This document shows positions 36,017 through 48,914 of a stretch of 64,000 bases of DNA, piece after piece. The stretch comes from Hyperoodon ampullatus. Its lineage: Eukaryota; Chordata; Mammalia; Artiodactyla; Ziphiidae. Below the pieces are notes generated by a model. That model searched no databases. It worked only from the letters and a program-made list of their open reading frames with translations, and was not told the DNA's origin. How positions within the stretch are numbered: the first letter of the stretch is position 1; each line of letters begins with the position of its first letter. The position numbers and the translations under genes are program-made. The stretch lies in the NCBI GenBank assembly GCA_949752795.1, contig OX457062.1, positions 93,919,777 to 93,983,776 of the forward strand, written 5' to 3'.

Positions 36017-36538
36017 CTGGTAACATTGAGAGAAAAGGAACAGAAAAATTATCCAGTGGTCAATTTCAGAGACAGGATAAAGCCAAACCATCAGAAAGAC
36101 ATAGTTCACTAAACTGACTGGATTTCTTTTTATTTATTTTCTTTAGGTACTTTATTTTCAAAGTGGTTCTCAAATTTTCCAGTGTTGATTGTTTCTTGGG
36201 GGCGGGGGCGGGGGAGAACATTTCCCCTGGAAATAATAAACACCCTTTGCTTACTACACCCTTGGTTATCTGATTCTAATCCCTCTCTGTATACTTCATT
36301 TATTATTTCATACATATCTAGACCTTATTATAGAAAGAAATAAAGCTGGCTTACATAAATAGTTAACAATTTTTAAAAGTTAGATTAAAAGTGAATGAAG
36401 ACAACAGGACAAAGGAAAAATGAGAATAGAAATAAGTTTAGCAGAGAGGTTAATACAAAAATTTCTATTAAGGTCATAAATTGAAAGCTGTCACTGAACC
36501 TTATTTTTTTCATTTAAAGTTCATTTTCATAAGTACAT

Positions 36539-36985
36539 AATGCAGGGTTTTCAATCCCGGTACTGTTGACATTTTGGGCCAGATAATTCTTTGCTGTGGA
36601 GGCTGTCATATGCATTGTAAAGTGTGTAGCAGCATCCTTGGCTTCTCCCCACCCACTAGATGCCAGGAGCAGCCTCCCAGTCATGACAATCAAAAATGTT
36701 TCCAGGGCTTCCCTGGTGGCGCAGTGGTTGAGAGTCTGCCTGCCGGTGCAGGGGACACGGGTTCGTGCCCCGGTCCGGGAAGATCCCACATGCCGCGGAG
36801 CAGCTGGGCCCGTGAGCCATGGCCACTGAGCCTGCGTGTCCAGAGCCTGTGCTCCGCAACGGGAGAGGCCACAACAGTGAGAGAGGCCCGTGTACCACAA
36901 AAAAAAAAAAAAAAAAAAATGTTTTCAGACATTGCCAAATGTCCCCCAAGGGACAAAATCACTCCTAGTTGAAAATCACTGCCAT
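36539..36985 (-). repeat. MER5A DNA transposon, split by a SINE
   Basis: A near-complete MER5A (hAT-type, non-autonomous) reads from tactgttgacattttgggcc to gccaaatgtcccccaaggga. It is split at ccagacattgcc by the SINE at 36706-36914. Confidence 0.75.
36706..36914 (+). mobile_element. Short-form CHR SINE inside MER5A
   Basis: ggcttccctggtggcgcagt to an A tail. Target duplication aaaaatgtttccag (36692-36705) and aaaaatgttttcag (36915-36928), one mismatch. Confidence 0.93.
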
Positions 36986-37774
36986 AATGTAATAAAATGT
37001 TCAAGTAATCACACAAACGTTGCTATAGAAACAATGACAACAAGACTGTAAAAATAAATTGTAGGTCGGCAGATCTCACTCCCGTGCAATAGCTCATCTA
37101 TGTGTCAATTCACTTACAAATTTGGATTTCACATGAAAAAGGCAGTGGTGAAACATTACTGTATAGTGCAAAAAATATGGGATATTTGAATACTACCAAC
37201 ACTGAAGTCAGAGACCATACAGTATTAAGAGAAATAGAAAATTTGGAACAAATATGAAAAAAATGAGTTTGGCTTAAATATGACAGCAGTTGAATGCTGT
37301 ACGATCTGGATTTGAGCAAAGAGAGTGAGGCTCTCTTTGATAGTGATTTGGGAGTTATCTGCACAGTAGTTACAGTTGAAACTATATACATGGACCAACA
37401 AGTTATAAATTAAGTGAATAATACATAGCTGTAGTTTTTCTTCCTTAAGTGTGTTGCAACTCTGTATTTGCATTTCCTGAACTTGATTCTGCCTTTTTTA
37501 CTCGTGTTTTTTAAACCACAAGCCTTTAATAATTTTTTTAAAAAATCAGGTAAAACAACAGAAATTTGTTTAGAGTATCAGTGAGACAACTTTTTATTTT
37601 GTCTTTGTCTTTGTTATTTTGATGTGATGCTTCTGATTTTTCAACAGTCCTTATATTGCTAATAATAGATGAATCACAATATGCTGTTAAATCTTTTACT
37701 ATAAAACTTTATACAAGTCCTAATTAAAAAATAAACTCAGAATGCTAAAAGTATTCAATTAAGAATATGCAAGA

Positions 37775-38335
37775 TCTAGCAATTCCATTTCTGAGTATAC
37801 ACCCGAAAGAACTGAAAGGAAGAACTTGAACAGATATTTATTTGTACATCCATGTTCAGAGTAACATTATTCACAACAGCCAAAACGTGGAAACAACCCA
37901 AGTGTTCACTGATGAATGAATGGATAAACAAAATATGGTATATACACAAAATGGATTATTATTCAGCCTTAAAAAGGAAGGAAATTCTGATACATGCTGA
38001 ATCATTGATGAACACTGAAGACATTATGCTTAGTGAAATAAGCTGGTCACAAAAGGACACATATTGTATGATTCTACTTATATGTGCTTCCTAGTCAAAT
38101 GCAAAGAGACAGAAAGTAGAGTGATGGTTGCCAGGAGCTGAACGGAGAGGATAATGGGGAGTTAGTGTTTAGTGGACACAGTGTTTAGTGGACACCAAGT
38201 TTCAGTTGGGAAAGATGAAAAAGTTCTAGAGATAGATGTGGTGATGGCTGTACAATGATGTGAATGTAACAATGCCAATGAACTTTAAAAAGGTTAAAAT
38301 AGTATATTTTATGATATGTACACTTTACTATAAAA
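37775..38335 (+). mobile_element. L1M 3' end fragment
   Basis: Reads gcaattccatttctgagtat, then ttcacaacagccaaaacgtg, then aatatggtatatacacaaaa and tattattcagcc, ending near an A-rich stretch. Old L1 3' end in + orientation. Confidence 0.7.
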
Positions 38336-38428
38336 AAAATTTAACCACCTAATATTACTAACTATGGAGTAGCTCTCCATTTATCAAATCTTTATTAAGT
38401 TCCTTTAATAAGTTTAAGCTTTTGCTCC

Positions 38429-38471
38429 AAAAAAAAAAAAATATATATATATACATACACACACACACACA
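38429..38471 (+). repeat. Compound A/TA/CA simple repeat
   Basis: A run followed by (AT)n and (CA)n, 77 nt from the donor of the 38548-38622 exon. Confidence 0.9.
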
Positions 38472-38547
38472 AATATCAGATATCTCTGTCACTTAAGTAT
38501 AAGGAAAGCTAAAGAAAACACTATAATTTCATGGAGTTCATACTCAC

Positions 38548-38622
38548 AGTGTCCTGAATTACTTCACTTTTCTCTGGGTTTTCTTCTAGATAAATCCTCT
38601 CTTTCAGGCCACTCTTGGGACT
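38548..38622 (-). CDS. ARHGEF12: ARHGEF12 exon: linker before RGS-like domain
   Basis: Encodes SPKSGLKERIYLEENPEK and then SEVIQDT, about residues 309-333. 25 codons, phase 0 to 0, acceptor cattag, donor ACT/gtgagt. Charged linker with no known catalytic role. Confidence 0.94.
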
Positions 38623-38932
38623 CTAATGAGAAAAAAAAAAAAAGACATTCATTTCATTTCGATAGGCTCACCAAAGGAGATAAAGAAAAACTGTGTGAAA
38701 GAATAATGTTCTGAATTTCATATTTGTGTTTGAAACTACTGAATATCTTTCATATAATACTTGGCTCTGCTACTTTTTACGTGACTTTGGCAAGTCACTT
38801 ATTCTCTTAGCTTTTTAGTTTTATGTTGATAAAACAATATAGAATAGTTTTATTTCATCTTTAGGCCTGAGGGTTAATTTCTATCAAATAACTCTAACCA
38901 GATATATTATATATCACAAATTCATTATGTCA

Positions 38933-39235
38933 GGGCTTCCCTGGTGGCACAGTGGTTAAGAATCTGCCTGCCAATGCAGGGGACACAGGTTTGAGCCCTG
39001 GTCTGGGAAGATCCCACATGCCACGGAGCAACTAAGCCCGTGTGCCACAACTACTGAGCCTGCGAGCCACAACTACTGAAGACCGTATGCCTAGAGCCGG
39101 TGCTCTGCAAGAAGAGAAGCCACTGCAATGAGAAGCCCGTGCACCACAACGAAGAGGAGCCCACACTGGATACAACTAGAGAAAACCCGTGTGCAGCAAC
39201 GAAGACCCAACACAGCCAAAAAAAAAAAAAAAAAA
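38933..39235 (+). mobile_element. Long-form CHR SINE
   Basis: Head gggcttccctggtggcacag, long-form tail actagagaaaacccgtgtgc and an A tail. Target duplication aaattcattatgtca (38918-38932) and aaattctttatgtca (39236-39250). Confidence 0.92.
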
Positions 39236-39250
39236 AAATTCTTTATGTCA

Positions 39251-41333
39251 AAATCAAACTGTATCTTTATCCATTTCCTCTAAACCTCTCTGCCCCAAAC
39301 TATTCTTTCTAACCAAGTTAAAAGCATTTTGGCCTATTTATATGAATGAAAATAAGCTTCTATTTTTCCATTACTACCTCATGTAAACTGATTTATGGAT
39401 TTTTATAAACTTTACATGGTATGTTTGGGATGACCTAATGTAAAATACAAACCATATGATACACAGAACTTCAATTTTGGGGGGATGAAGAACACCCCAA
39501 GCAATGTGAGCCATTCTTCAGAGCAGCTGAAAATGAGGTACAAGAGATTTTTGTGTGAATGCCTATACGGAAGATATATGCTACCTATACACATGCCTAG
39601 ATACCACAAGATAGAGAAAACAGTAGTTTCAATATAAGCCCCACCTGGGAGAAATGGATGACTCTGGGTCAAGAGATATAAAAGATAAAGCGAGAATAAT
39701 TTTGTCACACCAAAATGAAAGAAAGCTATGTTACTGGGGAGCCATGTCAAAAGAACATAGAAAACAAATTGAGGAGACTACCACCAGCCCAAAAAAAGGG
39801 ACAAATTTTAATAAGTATCAAAAAGAATAATGACTGCAATGGACTGAAATGCAATAAGCAAATATGTTAAAAATCTATAAATTCAAAATATTACACAAGT
39901 ACACACATGTGCACACATGTGGGCACACATCCCACATTAGTGACCTTTGGAGTATGTTAGGGCATCAACTCTTCTGAAAACACATACATAAAGGAAAATA
40001 ATCAAATGTTTATATATAAGCTATATTTTAGGGCAACTTACAACTAATAAGGGAAAATTCTTCTTTATAAAATAATTCCATCTAATAAATACAGAATGAA
40101 TGACAATATTATATTATCATTTTGAAACCTCTAATTAAATAATGGATGCAGGCATTTTGCTATCAATGGCAGGTAAAAACATTAGATAAAAGCTTAATGG
40201 AGAAATTTATAATGAAGGAATCATGCTGACATCATCTGAACACCTTATACAAACTTAACAATCACAAAAAGACAACCAGACATTCTCCTCCTGATGTGAT
40301 ATAACAGGATATACACAGTACCACCCATGAATTGTTCTTGCCAAACAACTCTCAAACATTAATCTGTTCAAGACTCTAGATCTTACTACCAATTTTCAGC
40401 AAATATATACTCAAGGAACATGCTAAACAACACCATGAAAATACAATTAGAATGTGGGTTGTTTTACTGGACATGTGACCCAGTTTAACAACAACAACAA
40501 CAACGAAATAGCAAAAAAAAATAAGAGGAGGGAACTATTCTAACTTAAGAGACTTATCAACCAAAGGCTGAAGATGTTGACTGGATCCTGATTCAAATAA
40601 ACCCACTGAAAAAAGATCATTATAAGACTATTGGGGTAATCAAATTGCATATTAAGAAAATATTAATTAAGATTTGATAATGGTATTATGGCTATCATTT
40701 CTTTGTCTTCTTTTCTCTTAAAGATGCATATTAATGAAATAATGTCTTAGGATTTACTTTAAAATAATCCAGCATTTGGAGGGTATGAGGAGTGAAGGAA
40801 GACAGACAAAAACAAGTTTGAGCACTTGTTGATGACTGCTGAGCTGGATGATTAGGTACATGAGGGGGATCATTACCTTAGTCTATTTTTGAATAGCTTT
40901 GAAATTTTTGAAAATAATTTTTAAAAAGTCAGGTGCAAAATGAAAATCAGAGAGGCAGATGTTCTAAGTTTTAGATGATGATTTGTGATCAGGTTGCTTC
41001 TCTTGTGAGAACCAGAAATGTGGGTATTCTTTAAAGTCTTCTCTGAGGTGATCAAAAGCAGGGAATTTTACAATGATAATGATATCACAAACACCATAAA
41101 GAGATTATTTTATAAAAAAGGAGCAGAAAATTGAAAAATAAATTAAAAGCATTGATTGGTTCCTACAATCTTAATACAGTACAACTGAAACAAACATGGA
41201 AATCCATAAGCTAAAAGCAGCATGTCTCTAGCTTCAAAAAGACACCTGCAGGAATTACACCAGTTTGTTAGGTGTTCAGTGAATATCCTAGTCTGCACCA
41301 AAGCATCTCTCACCTGGATTTCCACAACATCCA
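39251..41333. other. Intron, no recognised element
   Basis: AT-rich intron sequence with short (AAC)n at 40490-40504 and purine runs. No gene or named repeat seen. Confidence 0.4.
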
Positions 41334-41960
41334 CTTAATTGGCCTCAATTTCCTCATCTATAAAATGGTGATATTGCTTCTTTAAGATTACAATGAAAGT
41401 TAAAAAGAATATCTGTAAAGCATTAGGTACAACCACTGTCACAAAGTAGGTATTCAATAAATGGTGACAATTTATCAGCCATTTAACACATATTTGTTAA
41501 GTTCTTCTTAAGCCAAGCAGTCTTCTTTTCTTGCTGATCTCCCTGTCTCTTTACTCCAATTCATTTTCCACACTGACATGTTTCTGACTGTGCCTCTCTT
41601 CTGCATGCATGATAAAAGCCCAAACTCTTTACTCATTCATTCTGTTGTTCAAATACCGATTAAACACCAATCATGTGTCAAGCAGTCTTAATTCACTGGA
41701 ATGCCTGTTCCTACACTTGCCAATTCACTCTGTATTTCATAAAGTTATATTTCTAAGCCACAGATTTTATTGTTAACATTTCTCTAAATATAAGATAAAA
41801 TTCAAAATTTTCATTTGTATCACTTGTTCTGAATTCCTACAATCTGCCAGTTCTTGTAGACATAAAGTCAAATATGATGTGTGCTTGGCTCTCAAGAAAC
41901 TCTCCATCTAATGGTAGAGACAAGCCATGAAAACAGAGAGGAGAACCAGCACTAAATCAA
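41334..41960 (+). repeat. MIR 3' part followed by L2 fragments
   Basis: 41334-41470 has the MIR 3' phrase ctcaatttcctcatctataa then attcaataaatggtgac. 41500-41960 shows L2-like sequence ending in gcttggctctcaagaaactc. Boundaries rough. Confidence 0.5.
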
Positions 41961-42109
41961 AAAGGAAAAATGTGAGGATTCCCAAAAGCAGTACTGCTAG
42001 AACAAGTTATAACTTGGACTCAAGGCTTTGTTTCTAAGATCAATTCCAGCCATTTCATCTATAATCCTAGTATACCTGTAAAATTTTCACTGCTCTCCCC
42101 AAATGTTAT

Positions 42110-42345
42110 GCATTTGCATACCTTGGAGCCTCTGAGTACTGGTATTTTGAAACTAGGTAGAGGCAGATCACTTATTAGCTGGGTGAGTTTGGCAAGCTAG
42201 TTAACTCACTTTGGCCTCAGTTATTTCTTTTGTTAAGCTGTGATAACAATACTACTACTTCATAAGGCTGTTCTGAGAATTAACTAAGATAAAAAATGTA
42301 TAACACATATTACAGCTTATGGTATGTATGCCCAATAAACGTAAA
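42110..42345 (+). repeat. MIR SINE
   Basis: aggcagatcacttattagct, then agttaactcactttggcctc, then tgcccaataaacgtaaac fit a full-length but diverged MIR. Confidence 0.55.
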
Positions 42346-42535
42346 CTACTATAATTGCTTTTTTGAGTCAAAACTGAAATCTTTCATTAAGACAGCCTAT
42401 CCAATCATAAGATTCCTATCAACATCTTTCAAAAAATAAAAAAAATCCTCAAATTTTCCTTGCATGAGGAACTGAGTCACTGAGCGTTAAGCCTCAAAAG
42501 ATACCCTAAATGATGGCTTAGACCAGTGGCTTTCA

Positions 42536-42747
42536 TTTTTTTTTTTTTCCTTTTGCGGTACGCGGGCCTCTCACTGTTGTGGCCTCTCCTGTTGCGGAGC
42601 ACAGGCTCCGGACGCGCAGGCTCAGCGGCCATGGCTCACGGGCCCAGCCGCTCCGTGGCATGTGGGATCTTCCTGGACTGGGGCACAAACCTGTGTCCCC
42701 TGCATCGGCAGGCGGACTCTCAACCACTGCGCCACCAGGGAAGCCCC
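42536..42747 (-). mobile_element. Short-form CHR SINE
   Basis: Poly-T tract, gcggtacgcgggcctctcac to ccaccagggaagccc. A T-rich target duplication (cattttttttttt) lies on both sides. Followed at 42817-42876 by alternating CA/TG sequence. Confidence 0.92.
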
Positions 42748-43699
42748 CATTTTTTTTTTTTTTACAACCTCCAATAAGAGAAATTTCACACTGCTAACCA
42801 GCATGCGCACACCTGCATACACACACACACTGATACATGTGTACATATACACACGTGTGTATATATGTGTGTGTACAACAAAAGTCAAAAAAAGTAACAC
42901 TTAGCTCTTCTACATGAAAAGTACTCTTACTTCCTATCCTATTATTTTTTTAAAATGCTGGCCCCAACCCACTAAATTGATTTTATGACCCACATTGGGA
43001 AAAAAAAAACTGATTTAGATTACTTTCCTCATCACTTTTAAAGAGGGTGATCTATTTCTAATTCGTTATTCCTATTATTGCACACTACTTACAAAGTATT
43101 GCTGAGTAAGTAACACTGAACTTAGCTTTTAAGTATTCATATAACTATGGTGCTACATCATATTCAGCTTAAAATACTTTCTGATCATCTTCTTAACAAA
43201 AATCCATGTACATCTGGTAATTTCTGGGTTAATCAAGAAAGCATTACTAAACATGGGCTATTAACTAAAGTCTACCTAAGAGGACTAAGGTTTTTCCTCT
43301 TTGTAATGGCAAAGTGCCCCATGATTCAAGACTGAGTCACTCTGACCACAAATGGAATATTAACATGCTCTTAAAGATATCAACAGTTGGCCTTTCGGTT
43401 CAGTAAGAAAGCACTGGCATTATTAACTTCTCTACCCACAAATAAGACGCCTGCTGGGAAATTCCATCTCCTCAAAAGAAACATTTGGCAATGGTGTCCA
43501 AGGGAACAAGCGAAGTCTGGAATTAAAAGCTCATATACAACAGTATCCAGAATTTCTGTTCATCAAATTGCTATATTAAAGGTGGTGGCAATAAAAAAGT
43601 AAGTAATAAGAAAACACCTGTAGCTCACAAAACTTACAGTCAAATCGAGAAAGAGGCTGTAGAGAAAAATACAAGAAGATAAAAGTGTAGAACACTTAC

Positions 43700-43840
43700 A
43701 TCTGCACTGTCACTACTGGGCCGAGAAGCATCTCCACTGCCACAGTCAATTCTGCCTAGTCCATCACCAGGATCTGCTTCTGTTTCACTGACTGCTAGCC
43801 CATCGCCTAATGGCTTGGAGGATGTAACTGCAGCTCCATC
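43700..43840 (-). CDS. ARHGEF12: ARHGEF12 exon: acidic/serine linker
   Basis: Encodes DGAAVTSSKPLGDGLAVSE to SGDASRPSSDSAD, about residues 262-308, a low-complexity acidic and Ser-rich linker between coiled coil and RGS-like domain. 47 codons, phase 0 to 0, acceptor ttttag, donor GAT/gtaagt. Several residues differ from human LARG as I recall it, which is usual for a disordered linker. Confidence 0.93.
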
Positions 43841-44439
43841 CTAAAACAGATCAAGCACACACACAGACACACATTAAAAACAAACAAACAACAAAAAACC
43901 CTTTCATTATGGACTGTATGAAGAAACAGAGTTGCACTGCAACCTCAATGGAGACTGTTTAAATTCACCCAGTTTGATGTAATCAAGAATGCTTAAAGCT
44001 CTAAAAGTCAAAAGCGTACATGACTACAAATTCTGGGGTTCTCAAATGGCATGACCTCAAAGACAGGGAAAGTGGTATTTCAGTAAAGAGAATAAAAGCT
44101 CAAACTTCAAATAAAGCAAAACGATAAAACAGTTCAACTTATATAATTTATATTCCCTGCCCCTTAGTAAAGATTATGACACTATAACTTGTGGTTAAGT
44201 GCCTTCCAACACTTTAGAATTTCAATAAATTGTCAATTCTGGGACACAATGCTATACCGTAAATTACTATAAGCTTTTAAATCAGGAACAACAGTTTTAC
44301 TCTTCAAACAGAGTAAGATTGTTGTCTTTGCTCAGTAATAACCACAACATAAGCTGTCGATATTACTGAGGCAGAATACTCAAAACTTCATATAGCTAAT
44401 GGGACTAAAAGTAACAACAACAACAAAAATGTGTAGTGA

Positions 44440-45010
44440 AAAGTACACTGAACCAGGAAGTCGGGAGGCCTTACAGATGCGTGACCTTGTTTGAGTCATT
44501 TAACCAATTTAGGCCCTAGTTTTCTCAACCATTGCATGATTTTTTTTTTAACTTTAAAATGAGCAGATTAGGATAGATGATTTCAAAGAATCCTTTTTAG
44601 TTCTGTGAACCTACAGACCTAACTCATGAAGAGTAACAAATAAGCAGCTTTTACTCATTTCTCCATATCCCCAATCTAAATATTACAGGACATAAATCTG
44701 GTTGATGTATAAATGCTAAGCTATTTTTCTAGTGAGACTACCATCTTCAAATCGTATCTATATAGCAAATCTATTGAAATCTATTTTTAAATTAGAATAA
44801 AAATAGTTATTAATATGAATGTGCTTTGAATTCATCAGACTGGGTTTACATACCAGTTCCATCACGTTTGAGCTACATGACCTCAGACAAGTTATTTAAT
44901 TTCTCTGAGTTTCTCTAAGTGTTTATGTAAAATGGGGGGAAACAACAGTAACATCTAATCTCAAAGGGTGTTGTGTAGATTAAATAAGAAAAATCGTACG
45001 TCCCTACTTA
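44440..45010 (+). repeat. Two MIR fragments
   Basis: The first, near 44450-44560, has ccttgtttgagtcatttaac. The second, near 44830-45000, has gacctcagacaagttattta, then tctgagtttctctaag. Confidence 0.5.
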
Positions 45011-45356
45011 AAAACATAACTGCCGTTCTGTTTTACAATGGCAGAATAAATCTCAAAAATGTAAATATATGTATCTAAATATATTTTTGTAATTTGTGAT
45101 ATCAAAGCAAAAACACTCAATTCTTTCTAAAATTACTGTGGAACAAAGAAGCATGATATCTTGAGCAAGCAAAGAATCAGAAGCCCACATTTCTTTTAGT
45201 TAATCATTATTTCTGTAACATCCAACACAGGACATCCTGTTGGCCTATGCTAGAAAAAATAACTTTTAAAAAAGGCAACTGCAACACTCTCTGACACATT
45301 CCCAGAAGAAAATTCTCCTGCAAAAGGTTGGGTAGCACTTTTAATAGCGATGCTAC

Positions 45357-45476
45357 CTGAGCAGAGCCTGTGGCTTTGGATAACTGCTCTTGCAGTTGAG
45401 GAATGTGTTTCTTGGCCTCTTGGATCTCTTTTAGCAATCTTTGGGCAGGTGTTCGGCTGTAATCTTCCTGCAATAA
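45357..45476 (-). CDS. ARHGEF12: ARHGEF12 exon: coiled-coil, second part
   Basis: Encodes LLQEDYSRTPAQRLLKEIQE and then HIPQLQEQLSKATGSAQ, about residues 222-261, continuing the coiled coil. 40 codons, phase 0 to 0; acceptor ttttcag, donor CAG/gtagca. The open frame runs into both introns, but those extensions lack the conserved protein. Confidence 0.95.
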
Positions 45477-45662
45477 CTGAAAAGTTATAAAAATATTTCA
45501 AGAATTAATTACTTACGTCAAGAAAATCTTTTAAAAGTCAATAAAATAGCTGATGGCGTTGATTACAATAGTGCTTAATTATGATTATAATAAATACCAA
45601 CTCAACCATGCCCACTCACGTTTTTACTGGCCTATAAAACAGCCCCATTTCTAACTTAGTAC

Positions 45663-45740
45663 CTGTAGCCGTTCCTGTTCTTTCTGTAACATTTTTCTCA
45701 GAATTTCTACTTTCTGGTTATGAACCACATTGTTTTCCTC
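45663..45740 (-). CDS. ARHGEF12: ARHGEF12 exon: coiled-coil start
   Basis: Encodes EENNVVHNQKVEILRKMLQK and on to KEQERLQ, about residues 196-221. Heptad-like hydrophobic spacing and many charged residues fit the N-terminal coiled coil of LARG. Exactly 26 codons, phase 0 at both ends, with acceptor ttctag and donor CAG/gtacta. Confidence 0.95.
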
Positions 45741-46039
45741 CTAGAAAAAGATTAAAAAAACAAACAAAAAAACAAGAACCAATACAAGGAAAGTGAAACT
45801 AAGTATCGAAAATGAGTCATACAATGTTACGTCTCAGCTCCAATTTTCAATACCTATCAGGATTTTCTTTATTTCTGGTGGTTATGAAGACAAACTTTTA
45901 GACATGACACTTAAAGATAAAAGGTTACAGGGAAATGTCAACTCCTCTATTTCACTTTTGCTAAACTAGGTTCAAAAAACATTAAATATTGATATTAGTT
46001 GAAGAAATGAAGTTGCCTTAAGTATAAGACTAATATCTT

Positions 46040-46377
46040 GGGCTTCCCTGGTGGCGCAGTGGTTAAGAATCCGCCTGCCAATGCAGGGGACATGGGTTCG
46101 AGCCCTGGTCCACCAAGATCCCATATGCCATGGAGCAACTAAGCCCGTGTGCCACAACTACTGAGCCCACGTGCCACAACCTACTGAAGCCCACGCGCCT
46201 AGAGCCTGTGCTCTGCAATGAGAAGCCACCGCAATGAGAAGCCTGTGCACCACAACGAAGAGTAGTCCCCACTCGCCGCAACTAGAGAAAGCCCAAGCAC
46301 AGCAACAAAGACCCAACGCAGACATAAATAAATAAATACATACATACATTTTTTTAAAAAAAGAAAGAAAAAAAGAA
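46040..46377 (+). mobile_element. Long-form CHR SINE
   Basis: gggcttccctggtggcgcag to the tail aaataaataaatacatacat and an A-rich end. Target duplication taatatctt at 46031-46039 and 46378-46386. Confidence 0.92.
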
Positions 46378-46479
46378 TAATATCTTACACTTTCCCTCCT
46401 TTGGATTTTTACTATCAACCCCCGTGCATGGTTCAAATTCCCAGTATTTCCTACCTGAAGTATTAAGACAGATCCCTAA

Positions 46480-47240
46480 TTCATCTCCTGTCATTTCTCC
46501 TTGTTTTACAACCCTATACTATTTTATCAAATAAGTCTTCCTAAAATCCTGTTATAATCACATCACTCTCTTCCTCAAAAAATGTGTAATGTATTCTTAC
46601 TGCCCATTCAGTTACATGTAAATTAGCCTCGTAGTTGTGACTTTTCAAAATAAATAGTCTTACTTTTTTCTAGCTCATCTCCTACTTCATAAATCTTTAA
46701 TGGACAACCAGCCAAACAAGAGTCCTGGCTATTTCCCCCAAACACTTGATGCTTTCTTGGCTCTTTACCTCTGTTAATCCTACTTCCTCTATCTGGGTCG
46801 CCTTCTTCCTCACTGCCACCATTAGAATGTTATCTGTTTTTCAAGGCTCAATTCAAATAATAGCTTTCCATAAAGTCGTTCCTTATCACAACTGGATGTG
46901 CTTTCTCCCTCCTTTGAAATCTCACAGAACTTAATATTTTCCTTCTCATAATGTCTGCAGCTGCCTTTGTAGTAAAATTACTTGTATACTCTGATTCAAT
47001 CTCAAACAACAAAGGTTTATTAAGTACTTAGTACTATATGCCAAGCAATATTCCAGGCTCTGGGGACACAACAATAAATAAAATAAACAAAAAAACCCTG
47101 TGCTCTTAGAGTATATATTCTAAGATAACAAAGGACCTTGAACATAGGATATCTTAATTATATTTTTGTGGGTGGCACCCTGTTTTGTATATGGTAGGTG
47201 TTAAATATTTGTTGAATTAAATCTGCTATCCCAATACCCT
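46480..47240 (+). repeat. L2 LINE 3' region
   Basis: L2 phrases: ttccttatcacaactggatg, then ttccaggctctggggacaca. Diverged. It fills most of the intron before the Ser/Pro linker exon. Confidence 0.5.
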
Positions 47241-47394
47241 GTAAGCATTCCAAATTATTAGGTAATTATTTTTATCAGCAAGTTATTTTCTAGAAACTTA
47301 AATTTGTTTATCAACTCAACACTTTGAAACTCAACATAAAGCAAAGGCATTATTATACAACTGAGCATTTACAAAGACGTTTTCCCACTCTTAC

Positions 47395-47573
47395 CCCCAT
47401 GAGCACAGGACTAGTAATTCTCTCCATATTCCCAGATGCTCCAGGTGAATGAGGGGATGTCATGATGGGAGACATATGTCCAACGGCTGATGGCTCTACT
47501 TCAGAATCAGCAAGTGGAAACTGGGGCGACCCAGGTGGGCGTCCCTGAACAGTGAGAGCTACATAGGAACCCG
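47395..47573 (-). CDS. ARHGEF12: ARHGEF12 exon: end of PDZ and Ser/Pro linker
   Basis: Encodes GSYVALTVQG, the last PDZ strand, then a Ser/Pro-rich linker including MSPIMTSPHSPGASG, about residues 136-195. The acceptor is ccccaag/CG, an AAG acceptor weaker than the usual CAG or TAG but phase-correct (T/CG = Ser). Donor ATGGGG/gtaaga. The linker has several SP sites that could be proline-directed phosphorylation targets (inference). Confidence 0.94.
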
Positions 47574-48697
47574 CTTGGGGTGGGCAGATGGAAGAAAGGG
47601 GAGGGAAGGGAAAATAACATTGTCAAAAAAGTTTTACTTAATCTTTGATAGTTCTAAAAGATCCAGTTATATGAGAAAGTTTCATCATCTGCTAATCATT
47701 TCTCCACAGAAAAAGAATCCTATTTGTCATTTCTCTTTTATGACTCCCTTAAAATTCTAAAAGAACAATGCAATTTTCAGATAGCAAATTACTTACTCAT
47801 AGGTCAGATATTACTTAAAAGCAAGTAAGATTTATAACCCCAGTAAATTTTTTTTAAATTTAGAGAAGAATGAGTTATTATCAACTATCTACTAATGGCT
47901 ATGTTCAATCAATTTCTCAAATGTAAATTTTAAAAATCACCATATTAAGATGATACTAATTAGACAAGGTTTAACTAATTTTCTGTAATGATGCAATTTT
48001 AAATTAACTTTAAAAAATGAGTGTGACAAAAAATATCTGTCAAAAACCAGAAAAAAAAAACACAACAAATAAGTAGTGAGTTTTAATTTTAAAAATTTGG
48101 AGAAGACAAATTCACTAGGCATTTTACAGGGAAAAAACTATGGAAAGCAAAATTACCCATAACCAGAAAGACTCTGAAACAGACATTCATGAGTTATCTA
48201 GAATCAAGAAGAAATAATGCTTTCCAAATAAAAAACTTTTCTAGACAACTGACCTTTAATGACAAAACCTTTCTCTTAGACTTTTCAGTAGTAGGACTTT
48301 AAATTGTATTTCATACTTTTTCTCCCAATTTACTCCTCCCATGAAACTCGCTGGTAATTATTTCACAGTGTTTGGGGTTCTAAAAATTTTTTTTATACTT
48401 AATGATCACAAATGCTGTGATATTGGGGAGATTTTAAGCACATATACTTTTTAAAGTTTTTCAGTCATATTTCTCTCTGTCACAAAGTCATCTAATATAT
48501 CTTATTGACTTATCCACGTGCTTGGTTCTCATAGCTTCCTCGTTCTTCCCTTCCCTTCTTTAGATGTTTTTAAACTGGTTTGATTTGAAATCACTTTTAT
48601 TATGTCTAGAATATGCATTGAAGAGTAGGACATGAGGGAGCTCTACTACAAGTATTAGCACCCAGGGTTTAGGCATTTCAAATTTATATCTGTTTTT
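47574..48697. other. Intron, no recognised element
   Basis: AT-rich sequence directly upstream of the Ser/Pro-linker exon acceptor. I see no named repeat or gene. Confidence 0.4.
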
Positions 48698-48914
48698 GGG
48701 CTTCCCTGGTGGCGCAGTGGTTGAGAGTCTGCCTGCCGATGCAGGGGACACGGGTTCGGGACACGGGTTCATGCCCCGGTCCGGGAAGATCCCACATGCT
48801 GCGGAGCAGCTGGGCCCGTGAGCCATGGCCGCTGAGCCTGCGTGTCCGGAGCCTGTGCTCCACAACGGGAGAGGCCACAACAGTGAGAGGCCCGCGTACC
48901 GCAAAAAAAAAAAA
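48698..48914 (+). mobile_element. Short-form CHR SINE with duplicated B-box segment
   Basis: Head gggcttccctggtggcgcag. The segment ggacacgggttc occurs twice in tandem at about 48747-48770, so the pol III B-box-like part is doubled. Target duplication aatttatatctgtttt at 48681-48696 and 48915-48930. Confidence 0.94.
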
